A stretch of DNA of 55,761 nucleotides from Lachnospiraceae bacterium (GTDB lineage: Bacteria; Bacillota; Clostridia; Lachnospirales; Lachnospiraceae), in the NCBI GenBank assembly GCA_017518185.1, contig JAFWWB010000025.1, forward strand, positions 1 to 55,761, in the 5' to 3' direction. Made by a program: the position numbers and the translations under genes. The notes below the pieces were generated by a model. That model made no database searches. It worked only from the letters and a program-made list of their open reading frames with translations, and was not told the DNA's origin. Shown one piece after another: positions 15,597-24,625 of this stretch (the stretch's first letter is position 1; each line of letters starts with the position of its first letter).

Positions 15597-16595
15597 ATGA
15601 GGAAACTGACGTCCAGACAGAAGGGCGACCTTTTCTGGGTGAAGTTCAACCGGCTTGAAGCGGATAAAAGGCGGAAGGGCCTGGACCGCAAAGAACGGAT
15701 AGTGGCGACAGGGAGTAAGATCCTTCCGCCTGAGGGAGACTTCGTCTGCCGTGACCTTATGAGCCTTGATGACCCTTTTGAGAAGGAGCGTATCAGCCGG
15801 GCCATACCCGAAAATCTGCTGGAGCAGGTATATTTTGAGGACCTGAAGGCGGTGGCTGTATTTCTCCCCGGAACGGAAGAGGAGCTCTGCGCGGCATACG
15901 TTTTCGGTATACACTACGGCATGATGGAGCTGGTGTGGCTGCATCTCTTCAAAAGGGCATTCACCGTCGAAGAGCGGGCCGCACTTATACGTTATATCAC
16001 AGGATACGAACGTTACCGTTCCGTCTGGAAGCTGAGCGGTGTTTTCAGCGAGATCCATGCTTTCGAGATGAGCGAAAGGATGAAGCAGGTGCTGGAACTG
16101 GCCGGCATGACGGTGGAACGCGGGCGGGACAATATATATGAATTCACACTGTCGGATCTGGCAGGTGCGAAGGAACTGGCAAAGGCTGCGAAGCGGGTGG
16201 AATGCACTGCATTCCGGGACTGTGACGCGGCCCTTTTTGCTGCGCTTGAAGAGGCTATGGCTGCCGATCCCCGTGGAGTGCCTGTGCCCGAAGATATGAC
16301 GGCTGACGGGTATCTGCAGAACATAAGCTGCATCTGCAGGGAGAAGGAGAGCATAAGGGGGGCGCTGTTCATCGATGAATACGGTGGCAGCCTGGTGGTA
16401 AGGCTGGCCTGGACAAAGGATCCCATGGCTCTCGGCGCCATGCTGGGCTTTGCGATACAGGAGGCAGAGAAAGCGTATCTGCCCGATCAGGAGGTGCTGG
16501 TCCCGGTAGTGGTGCCGGGTACGGAGGCCCTGGTGGAGAAGCTGGTGCCCGGCAGCGAGCGCTGGGATTTCATAAGAGCAGGGATGGAATTTTGA
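15597..16595 (+). CDS. Divergent GNAT-family protein, first gene of the giant-protein operon
   Basis: A 332-residue soluble protein. It lacks a clear acetyl-CoA loop (R/Q-x-x-G-x-G/A), but its C-terminal part (GFAIQEAEKAYLPDQEVLV followed by a PG-containing helix) matches the C-terminal module of the other four GNAT-like proteins in this window, whose versions read RKALEKYPEDTELIL and RKALEKYPPETEVLV. I therefore place it in the same tandem-GNAT family, possibly catalytically dead. GGGGG six bases before ATG 15597 fixes the start. The gene lies 22 bp before the ABC1-kinase gene, with which it must be co-transcribed. Confidence 0.6.
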   Translation: MRKLTSRQKGDLFWVKFNRLEADKRRKGLDRKERIVATGSKILPPEGDFVCRDLMSLDDPFEKERISRAIPENLLEQVYFEDLKAVAVFLPGTEEELCAAYVFGIHYGMMELVWLHLFKRAFTVEERAALIRYITGYERYRSVWKLSGVFSEIHAFEMSERMKQVLELAGMTVERGRDNIYEFTLSDLAGAKELAKAAKRVECTAFRDCDAALFAALEEAMAADPRGVPVPEDMTADGYLQNISCICREKESIRGALFIDEYGGSLVVRLAWTKDPMALGAMLGFAIQEAEKAYLPDQEVLVPVVVPGTEALVEKLVPGSERWDFIRAGMEF

Positions 16596-16617
16596 AAGGA
16601 ACCTTAAGGAGGGAAAA

Positions 16618-19600
16618 ATGGGACTTACAGCTAAACAGAAGCTTAATATACTTGAAGGGATGACGATGACGGTCCCCGAGACCCTGACCCAGACAGAGGA
16701 AGAAAGAGAATCCTTTATAAGGCAGGAGCAGACGGTGATCGATATGACCGATGATCTGCTCGACGGTGTTTACACCGGGGAGATCGAGCTTTCTGCGGAT
16801 AAAGTGAATGAATTGGAACTCAGGAAGACCCGGAGCATGGCGCATATCCTGCTGAATTCCCAAAGAGATGGCGGGGACAGTGATGAGATGCTGGAGATAA
16901 AGAAATACGTCGGCACACTGGAGTTTGTGCTTTCATCCCAGGGAACTTTCGAGGTTTATGAGGATGAAAGCAGTGATTTTGCTGAAGAGCTTCATGAAAC
17001 GGATCTGGAACGTATAAGCGTTCAGTATGAAAAGGCCATAGAAGCCTGCAGGAATTATATTGCAGTAAAGAACCCCCGTTTTGCAAAGGGTAAGGCAAGG
17101 CTGAAAGCCGTGAAAAATCTGCTTCAGAGATACGAGACGGAAAAAAAGATCCTGGATGAGAGCATGAAAGAAGGCGTGACGTTTACGGACGAAGATATAT
17201 CGTATATGGACGTTTTCAGGAAAAAGCAGGAGATCACAAAGGCGGGCTTCAATGAGGCCTGGAGCTCGAGCGCCGAGGTTTCCTCTCTCAGTTATGGGGA
17301 CTTTGCATCCATTGCAGGCATGCATGCCGGGGGATATATAAAACTGGATGGCAACACCCTTGCATATACAAAAAACATTTCCGGAAAGAGCAGGTCAAAC
17401 ATGTGTGTCCGCAGGAAGCTGTATGCCCTGTGCCTGAGACAGCTGGGGGAAAGGATCACTCCTGAGCTCGAGACACGTCTTCAGCTCACCCTGGGGCTGG
17501 ATTACGGTGACAGCTCCGTACCTCCCCTTGAAGCCGGAAAACTGAGGGAGGTCATCACGGAAGTGAACCGCTATTCATCGGATCTTGAACAGGTGCTTTC
17601 CGATGAAAATGCGGATGAGGTGGAGAAGGAGACAGCCCGTATGACCAGTGAACTGCTGGGATACGGTGTACGGGAAGCGGAGCGCTCACGTACAACAAAG
17701 GACAGTGCTGCACGTATGACGAGGCAGATAAACATGATAATGAAGAGAGGGAATATGCCTGCCCTTTCACCCGATCAGATGGATAAGCTCATGGGTGGGA
17801 ACATACCTCTTGTCAGGGACAGGATATACTCCGCACTCCGCAGTATAGAGAAGATGACCGGGAATCTCGGCGGATCCGACCCGGCAGCGGTTTTATCGGA
17901 TACCAGGGTGTTCAACAGGATCGCCGCTCTTGCCGTATGGGAAGCTGTGCAGATGGGTGAGGCAGGCCACGCCGTGGCGGAGGTTGAGCTTCAGCGTTAT
18001 ATCATGGAACAGGCCTTCGTAATCTCCGGACAAAAGACCCTGCAGAACTCTTTCAAACGTGTGCATGTGGGAGAACTGGCCGTGGAAGGTTCGGCAGGGC
18101 TTGATGAACTGATAGAGCAGAGAAAGGGAACAGTCGAAGAATGGAAAGGCAGGGATGCTGAGCTGAAGACCGCAGCAGCTGATCTTACGGTACTCTGCGA
18201 CAGCTTCAGGGAGATAAGGGAGCTGGAAATGCTGGCTCTTGAGAGGGGGTTGAAGCCCGGGGAGGCCGGGCATCTTAAGGAACTGGGCGCAAAGGTTCAG
18301 AATATCATCAGGTCCGAAGGCGATAAGATCGCACAAAAGACCGAACCGCCGTTGCTGCTGCTGATCAAAGGGCTTAAGAATACCCGCTTTGCGTTTGGCT
18401 ACGGGGTGATGATGCAGCAGTTCATGAGCGAAGCCGATATTGCGAAAGACTGCACGAGGATAGCCGAAAGCTGTGTGTATAAAGAAGAGAAGAAGAAAGC
18501 ATCTGTAAAGGAGAGGCCTTCTGCCCAGTACTCCGGGTTCGGACAGGCTGAGGCAGCCGTTGCGGAGGTACTTATGCTTCAGCGGCCTCTGGCTGATTAT
18601 ATGGCTTCGGTAAAGACTCAGAAGGAACGCCTTGCCCTTGGAGCATCATTTGGCGCTTTATATCATGTGCTGAAGAATATGGATCCCATGCTGGACAGCA
18701 GGCACACGCTGACCTTCGGCGATAAGACCGCGCTCATCATGCAGAAGAAGGGTAAGCTCTATGTCTCCTTCGGCGGAAATGAAGTGCCAATGGTGCTTCA
18801 GTGCGGAGCACAGACTCTGGCAAAGCGTCTGGAGAGCGATATCTGTTCTGAACCGGAGGTTTACGGAAAAACGGTGGTCAGCGAGATCATAATGGGTCTC
18901 GAAAAGGATGACCCGGCTGTTCCTGCCATGGAGGCCACCCACAGCAGAAAGGTATTGATGGCATACGTAGGAAAGAAGACGGGGCTTAAACTTCCCGAGA
19001 TGAATAACCTGCCTACAGATACGCTGCAGGATGCCGCGAAGCTGCTTTCGGTTTCGGCTGATGCCACCACGGAATATGTTACCAGGCTGCTCAAACAGTA
19101 TTCCTCCAAGGGAGTGCATATCAATTCACAGGAATCCCTGGAGCTTCTCAAAAAGATGCAGAAAGAGGAACTCCATGTGCATATGCCGCCCAGACCCATG
19201 CAGGTGCCTCAGCAGGAGAATACCGCACAGTGGACTGAAGAGGAGAAGAAGGTATTGGATTTCCTGTCGGATCTGGTATATTCATCCGACAGCTGGCAGA
19301 TGGATACTGCCGCCGTACCCGGTATCAGGATGGCCGGAATGCTTGCAAAGCATGTGGGAGCGCTTCTGATCCTGCGAAAGGATCGAAAGATCCTGGATAA
19401 GATGCTGGATAAATTCCCGCCCGGAATGGGAATGGACGGTATGAAGGAAATGCTGGGGAGCGCAATAGGTGGGCTGCTGGAAAAGAAAGAGATCAAAGAG
19501 CAGAGTGATTTTGCGTTGATGTTCGGTCTTCCCATGATGCTCAACAGCCCTGATCTTCAGAAGAATTACCCCGATCTCGTTAAAGAGCTGGTTGAGAGAG

Positions 19601-22305
19601 AGGCTGATATCGATGCCATGGTCCTGACCCAGATGGCAGTGCTGCAGAAGCAGATCAACAAAGCCCTCTTCCCTGATGAGAGCGGGAAGCAGAAAAAGAC
19701 AGAAAAGGAAAAAGATATCCTGGCCGAAGAAGCTGCAAAGGTGAAGGATAAGAATGCTACCGATGATATCATAGAAAAAATGAAGCGTATCAAACAGGGC
19801 AAAGAAGCCCTGGATAAGGTGATAGAAGGTGCAGCCAGCGGTGACAGCGGTCAGGCGGCGTTTGTCAAGACTGTTATGAAGGAATATTTCAGCGGGGTAT
19901 CCCTTATCGACCAGCGTGCCATGCTGGCTGCCGCTTTCAGGAGCGCAAAGCCCTGGAAAGAGCCTCCTGCGGGCACTTCGGAAAAAGAAAGGGAAAAGCT
20001 TTTAAGCAGGAATATGAGCGATTTTCTGGGTGCCGCTCTTAAGGGGGCCGGTCCTCTGCTCCAGAAGATGCTGCAGGGTATGCCGGAAAATTCCCTGTCA
20101 GAGGATTTCAGGGGTGTCATAAAGGATATGAAATCAAGGCTTGCGCCTATTCCCGATGAATTTGTCAAAGCCCAGATGCAGGCCATAGCCAGCCGTTCCG
20201 AAGGCAGGATCACTGACATAGAAGTAAAGAAGTCTCTCGGGGCCGCATCAGTAGGTCAGGCATTTCTGTGTACACTCCACGGACCCGGGATCGCGCCTGA
20301 AGGTAAGGATGTAGTCATAAAGCTTCTGCGCCCGGATGTGACCAACCGCATGATGCGCGAGAAGGATCTTATGCTGAAATGTGCATCCCGGGTCGGTAAG
20401 GGTATGAAAAATACCTATGAAGGACAGCTGCGGCAGATAGAGCAGGAGCTGGATCTGAGTATCGAGGCTAAAAATGTCCAGCTTGGCCGGGTCTATGACG
20501 GCACTTATGATACCTTAAGCTCCATGAAGCTGGATGACCTTGTGGAACCCACTTCCAATGTGATGGTGATAGAGAAGGCTCCCGGAGAGACCGTGGACGG
20601 TTACATGGAGGAGCTTAAGAAGGAATTCATGCAAAAGATAGAGCCGTTCCTTGTGAAGGACAAGGATGGAAAGATCCAGCGTGATGATAGGGGCCGGGTC
20701 AGGATCAATATGGAGGTAGAGGAGCTTCATAAGTATGCCGAGATCAGGACCTGGGTCTGTGAGAAGGGAGAACAGCTGGCCAAAAGGCAGGGTTATGTGG
20801 CTCAGCTGGCTCATGTATGGGTGGAGGAAGGTATCTTCGGAGCAGGATTCTATCATGGTGATCTTCATGCGGGAAACATCATGGTGAATGATGAAAAAGC
20901 AACGGTGATAGATTTCGGAAACTGTACGAAGCTTGCGCCCGAACAGCAGATATGCGTGACCAGGATGGCCGCTTCGGCAGCGGTGGGCGATGCGGAAGGC
21001 TTCCTGAATTCCTTCCATGATCTGCTGGAGAATACCCCGGAGAAAGAATTTGCTGCCAGAAAAGACGCATTTCTGGGAAAACTGAAGATCATAATGTCCC
21101 TGGGCAACGGAGAGGCAGCAGGGCAGCGTATAGCCGCTGCTCTTCTGGAGGCGCAGAAGCTGGGACTGGAGCTCCCTTCTGCCATATCCAACTTCTCATC
21201 ATGCCAGATGAGGCTCCAGAATACGCTGGATGATATGAACAGCGTGCTTGAAGATATGCAGGCGGTCTATACACAGCTGAAGAAGGGCGTCATGAAGGAG
21301 GCAGAGAAGGCTTTCTTTACGGGTTCCATTGTGGAAACCTTCAGCGATATGGTCATTACAGAGATAGCCAACGGCTCTGAAGTGGATGTAGGGCTTAAGA
21401 GGATAAAGAAGTTTATGAGCCGGAAGGATGAAGAGCAGCTATCCCCTGCTAACGATATCCTGTACTCCATAAACGCTCTCATAAGAACCCTGGACGGCGG
21501 TGTGTTTTCGGCAGAGCAGGAGGTATTCAGAAATAAGGAGTTTGCCTGGTATTTCAGCGAAAAGAATCCGGGTCATGAAGAGCTTAAGAAGCACTATGAT
21601 CAGATTGTGACCGGGGGAAAGGCCCTGAGGGAAAAATGCGGGGAAGGCTTATCTAAGGAATCCTTCTTTCACCATATTGTAGGTGATCTCTACAAAGACT
21701 GGTACAATGGTAATGAGATCGGAACAGATGACATCAAAAAATTATATGTTGAAGTCGTAAAGGACAGGGAAGGATCCAGTCTTACCAGATTGATAAACAA
21801 ACTGACATGGGAAGCAAAAGCGGCAGAAGATAAAGAAAAGGCTGCAGCGGAGAGTAAAGAAGAGAGCTCGAAGGAAGCTATAGAGGAGAAGAAGAAAGCG
21901 AAGGAGAAAATAATTGCCGAACTTGAAGCTGCGAAGAAGGAGGAGGAAGAGCTGGTGCTGAAGCTGGAAAAAGAGGCCGAAGACCTCGCTCCGGTGCTCT
22001 TTCCAATGGTGAAGGATCTGTTTGATTCGATAAAGGCATTCCAGAAAGGATATACTCCGGTAGTTGTTACAGAAGTTGAGAAGCTCAGGGAAAGCTTATA
22101 TGCCCATATGACTACCAGGGAACCGGACAGCTTCTTCTACGTGATGGGCGATGTTATCAATACAAACCTGAAGGCTTCCCTGTGCCGGCTTGGGTTCTGG
22201 AAATCAAAGAACTACATGAGCATAATGGTCGGCGAGGACGAAGATAAGGAAAAGTATAAAAAAGCTTCGGAGGAAGAAGCAAAGAAACAGGGGGACCAGG
22301 CATGA
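16618..22305 (+). CDS. Giant protein (1895 aa) with an embedded ABC1/UbiB-type atypical kinase domain
   Basis: The first ~1150 residues are mostly charged, predicted helical and unassigned. An ABC1/ADCK/UbiB kinase-like domain follows with intact signatures: the Ala-rich loop LGAASVGQAF near 1206, the lysine strand VVIKLLRPDV near 1231, the catalytic GFYHGDLHAGNIMV near 1410 and the metal-binding VIDFGN near 1429. The C terminus (~1720-1790) is a Lys/Glu-rich coiled coil. Ordinary UbiB proteins are about 550 residues and membrane-linked in quinone synthesis. Here there is no signal peptide or clear membrane helix, and the size is more than three-fold. AAGGAGG lies before ATG 16618; the last codons overlap the next GNAT gene by 4 bp. 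A kinase or ATPase acting on the neighbouring giant protein or on lipids is possible but unproven. Confidence 0.8.
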   Translation: MGLTAKQKLNILEGMTMTVPETLTQTEEERESFIRQEQTVIDMTDDLLDGVYTGEIELSADKVNELELRKTRSMAHILLNSQRDGGDSDEMLEIKKYVGTLEFVLSSQGTFEVYEDESSDFAEELHETDLERISVQYEKAIEACRNYIAVKNPRFAKGKARLKAVKNLLQRYETEKKILDESMKEGVTFTDEDISYMDVFRKKQEITKAGFNEAWSSSAEVSSLSYGDFASIAGMHAGGYIKLDGNTLAYTKNISGKSRSNMCVRRKLYALCLRQLGERITPELETRLQLTLGLDYGDSSVPPLEAGKLREVITEVNRYSSDLEQVLSDENADEVEKETARMTSELLGYGVREAERSRTTKDSAARMTRQINMIMKRGNMPALSPDQMDKLMGGNIPLVRDRIYSALRSIEKMTGNLGGSDPAAVLSDTRVFNRIAALAVWEAVQMGEAGHAVAEVELQRYIMEQAFVISGQKTLQNSFKRVHVGELAVEGSAGLDELIEQRKGTVEEWKGRDAELKTAAADLTVLCDSFREIRELEMLALERGLKPGEAGHLKELGAKVQNIIRSEGDKIAQKTEPPLLLLIKGLKNTRFAFGYGVMMQQFMSEADIAKDCTRIAESCVYKEEKKKASVKERPSAQYSGFGQAEAAVAEVLMLQRPLADYMASVKTQKERLALGASFGALYHVLKNMDPMLDSRHTLTFGDKTALIMQKKGKLYVSFGGNEVPMVLQCGAQTLAKRLESDICSEPEVYGKTVVSEIIMGLEKDDPAVPAMEATHSRKVLMAYVGKKTGLKLPEMNNLPTDTLQDAAKLLSVSADATTEYVTRLLKQYSSKGVHINSQESLELLKKMQKEELHVHMPPRPMQVPQQENTAQWTEEEKKVLDFLSDLVYSSDSWQMDTAAVPGIRMAGMLAKHVGALLILRKDRKILDKMLDKFPPGMGMDGMKEMLGSAIGGLLEKKEIKEQSDFALMFGLPMMLNSPDLQKNYPDLVKELVEREADIDAMVLTQMAVLQKQINKALFPDESGKQKKTEKEKDILAEEAAKVKDKNATDDIIEKMKRIKQGKEALDKVIEGAASGDSGQAAFVKTVMKEYFSGVSLIDQRAMLAAAFRSAKPWKEPPAGTSEKEREKLLSRNMSDFLGAALKGAGPLLQKMLQGMPENSLSEDFRGVIKDMKSRLAPIPDEFVKAQMQAIASRSEGRITDIEVKKSLGAASVGQAFLCTLHGPGIAPEGKDVVIKLLRPDVTNRMMREKDLMLKCASRVGKGMKNTYEGQLRQIEQELDLSIEAKNVQLGRVYDGTYDTLSSMKLDDLVEPTSNVMVIEKAPGETVDGYMEELKKEFMQKIEPFLVKDKDGKIQRDDRGRVRINMEVEELHKYAEIRTWVCEKGEQLAKRQGYVAQLAHVWVEEGIFGAGFYHGDLHAGNIMVNDEKATVIDFGNCTKLAPEQQICVTRMAASAAVGDAEGFLNSFHDLLENTPEKEFAARKDAFLGKLKIIMSLGNGEAAGQRIAAALLEAQKLGLELPSAISNFSSCQMRLQNTLDDMNSVLEDMQAVYTQLKKGVMKEAEKAFFTGSIVETFSDMVITEIANGSEVDVGLKRIKKFMSRKDEEQLSPANDILYSINALIRTLDGGVFSAEQEVFRNKEFAWYFSEKNPGHEELKKHYDQIVTGGKALREKCGEGLSKESFFHHIVGDLYKDWYNGNEIGTDDIKKLYVEVVKDREGSSLTRLINKLTWEAKAAEDKEKAAAESKEESSKEAIEEKKKAKEKIIAELEAAKKEEEELVLKLEKEAEDLAPVLFPMVKDLFDSIKAFQKGYTPVVVTEVEKLRESLYAHMTTREPDSFFYVMGDVINTNLKASLCRLGFWKSKNYMSIMVGEDEDKEKYKKASEEEAKKQGDQA

Positions 22306-23684
22306 GGGTATTGCGTGTAAGTGCCGGGAACCGCAGCTTTGCGGAACATCTGGATCCCTTTGATGTGATGGATGAACTCGCATTTCCGGATGCCTTTGCC
22401 CTTGCTGCGCTGCCGGAGGAGAAGAGAGGGAAAAAGGCCGTTACTGCAGCTCTTATGGTCTGCCGCTGCATGCGTTACAGTCTGGATGTCGACTGGCTCT
22501 ATGTTGACGACCGCATAAGGGGAAAGGGAGTGGGGGAGGAGCTGCTTGCCGAAGCCTTTCAGACCGCTCACAGACTGGGAAAGCCCAGAGTCCGGGCCCG
22601 CATAAGCGACGAGGTCATAAGGAAGGCAGTCTGCAACGGTGAGAAAAGGTACCTTGAGGACAGGCTCTTTGAGCGGGAAGAGGAACAGGGCGGCATCTGG
22701 AGAGGCGATCTCAGGCTCTTTTCCATCCAGCCCTATCTAAAGGAAAGACCGGAAAAGCTGTCCTCTGTATCATTAAAGGATCTGGATAAGGAAAAAAGGG
22801 ATAAGCTGCTTCCGGTCCTGGCAAAGGTCCCGGCGGGCTATATGATCTGTGATCCCGTATCGGCAGCAGCCGTGATCGATAAGGATGTGAGCATGATCCT
22901 CCGTGGTGAGAGCGGCATCAGAGGGGCACTGCTGGTCTATGAGGGTAAGGATACGGTATATCCCATATATTTCCTGGCTGTGGATGAGGCTGCGGAAAAG
23001 GATCTTATAATAAGCGCCCTTTCGGCAGCAATGGAAAAATACGGGCCGGAGAAGCAGCTCTGTATACAGCTTTCAGCCGAAGGCCCCACGGAGCTTCTTG
23101 ACAGGATCATAAGTACAGGGGCAGTGCGTAACAGCATGCTCATCGCGGATACCTCCGATTTCTTTGATGAAGAGATACCTGTGGAGGATCCTTCGGAGCT
23201 CTTTGCCCTTAAGGATGAGCAAAAGACCGTAAGCAGGGATATAGGTGAAACAAAGACCGTAAGCTTAAAAGAGCTTAAGTCATCGCCCCTTATGAAGGTT
23301 AATGCGGGAGAAGCGGAAGCACTGGGAGCTTTTTCGCCGCTTCAGGTGAAGAATGCCCTGATGGCCTGCTTTGCACAGGGACATACGGGAGTCTACAGGG
23401 ACATCATGGATATGCGTCTTAAGGAGCTGGACTGGGAGGTGAGCTGCGTGGTACGGCAGGAGAGCGGGACCACGGGGCTTCTGCTGGTCCGCCGGCTCGG
23501 AGAGGCGCTGAGGGTTGAATATCTGTATGCCTTCGGGGAAGGCTATCAGAAGCAGCTGCTGGATCTGCTGGGCTATGGTTTCAGGAAGGCTCTGGAGAAG
23601 TATCCGGAGGATACGGAGCTGATCCTGCCCACAGGGAGCGGTCAGGCAAGGGATCTTATAGGAAAGCTTCTTAAGGACAGATAA
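22302..23684 (+). CDS. Multi-module GNAT acetyltransferase-like protein
   Basis: 460 residues. The N-terminal module has a good GNAT acetyl-CoA motif: VDWLYVDDRIRGKGVGEELL, with RGKGVG at 73-78. Two later modules share the family helix-strand pattern (SAAMEKYGPEKQLCIQL near 245, RKALEKYPEDTELIL near 430) but lack an obvious pyrophosphate loop, so only the first is likely catalytic. The N terminus is clearly paralogous to the protein at 35969-36841: both run MR-x-LR, then LDPF, a D-x-L-x-x-P block, and a V-x-WL-x-V strand. The start overlaps the ABC1-kinase gene (ATGA), so the two are coupled. Substrate unknown; acetylation of one of the giant proteins is a testable guess. Confidence 0.75.
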   Translation: MRVLRVSAGNRSFAEHLDPFDVMDELAFPDAFALAALPEEKRGKKAVTAALMVCRCMRYSLDVDWLYVDDRIRGKGVGEELLAEAFQTAHRLGKPRVRARISDEVIRKAVCNGEKRYLEDRLFEREEEQGGIWRGDLRLFSIQPYLKERPEKLSSVSLKDLDKEKRDKLLPVLAKVPAGYMICDPVSAAAVIDKDVSMILRGESGIRGALLVYEGKDTVYPIYFLAVDEAAEKDLIISALSAAMEKYGPEKQLCIQLSAEGPTELLDRIISTGAVRNSMLIADTSDFFDEEIPVEDPSELFALKDEQKTVSRDIGETKTVSLKELKSSPLMKVNAGEAEALGAFSPLQVKNALMACFAQGHTGVYRDIMDMRLKELDWEVSCVVRQESGTTGLLLVRRLGEALRVEYLYAFGEGYQKQLLDLLGYGFRKALEKYPEDTELILPTGSGQARDLIGKLLKDR

Positions 23685-23762
23685 AGGAGCTTTTAGGGCT
23701 GACAGAAGAAGCGGAAGCGGTCTGACACCGGGCCGGAGAACAGAGCATAAAGGAGGAAGCAG

Positions 23763-24623
23763 ATGCAGTTCACACTCATCAATGAGAGCAATGAGATCTA
23801 TTTTGACGGCGCCGTTCATGATCACTGGTCGGGCCGAGGCAGCAGGGATATCTTCTTCGGAGCCGTGGATGAAGAAGATGATATGGCGGCAGCAGGGGCT
23901 GTGGCCTGGGAGATGGGCAGCGATGCCTGGACACTGCGCTATATCGGCGTGGAGGAGGAAAGACGGCGTAAGGGGACGGGGGGCTTTCTGCTGGATGAGA
24001 GTGCGGCATACGCGGCAAAACGCGGCGCCGGCTTCCTGACTGCATATCTTTTCGACGATGACGGGCTGAAGAAAAATGAGCCCGCCATGTTTTTTAAGGC
24101 CTGCGGGTTCGAAATAAAGGAGCTCCCGGTGTGGAGGCAGGTGTTCGACCCGGAGGCGCTGTATGCGCTTCAGCCTGTCTATGAGGGAAAGGATGAGGCT
24201 TCGCTTACGATAATAAAAGCCGGCATGGTAAATGATGAGGAGAGGGAAGAGCTTTTTGAACTGGCGGAAAGCCTGGAGAGGGGTGATAACTATCTGGAGC
24301 CTGAAGAAGTGCTTTCACCCTCCAACATATACGGCGGATTGCTGAAAAAGAACGGAAAGCTGGCCGGCTGGCTGGTGGCCGGGCCCTTTGAGGACGGTGT
24401 GAGGCTGTCAAATATAGCAGGGCGTATCGAGAATGTGGCTGACGTAAAGCTTCTGGTGGATCATGCCCTGGACATGATGCAGAAGGAGGGGAATAAGCCG
24501 GCCCATCTCTATGTGGATGTGGCGGGAGAGAGTCTCCGCACGCTTTTCGCAAAGCACTGTGAGAGAGCCGGGATAAAGCCTGAACGTGAAATGACGGCAT
24601 ATATGGGGATAAGGAGGATCTGA
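23763..24623 (+). CDS. GNAT acetyltransferase-like protein
   Basis: 286 residues with an N-terminal GNAT domain: strand WTLRYIGVEEERRRKGTGGF (acetyl-CoA loop RRKGTG at 68-73), followed by a helix and a typical AAKRGAGFLTAYLF strand. A second, degenerate module lies at ~150-286. AAAGGAGG five to six bases before ATG 23763 fixes the start. The 78 bp since the previous gene hold no promoter I can defend. The stop is 2 bp before the start of the 2997-residue protein, so the pair is coupled. Probably modifies a product of the same operon; this is inference from linkage. Confidence 0.75.
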   Translation: MQFTLINESNEIYFDGAVHDHWSGRGSRDIFFGAVDEEDDMAAAGAVAWEMGSDAWTLRYIGVEEERRRKGTGGFLLDESAAYAAKRGAGFLTAYLFDDDGLKKNEPAMFFKACGFEIKELPVWRQVFDPEALYALQPVYEGKDEASLTIIKAGMVNDEEREELFELAESLERGDNYLEPEEVLSPSNIYGGLLKKNGKLAGWLVAGPFEDGVRLSNIAGRIENVADVKLLVDHALDMMQKEGNKPAHLYVDVAGESLRTLFAKHCERAGIKPEREMTAYMGIRRI

Positions 24624-24625
24624 AG

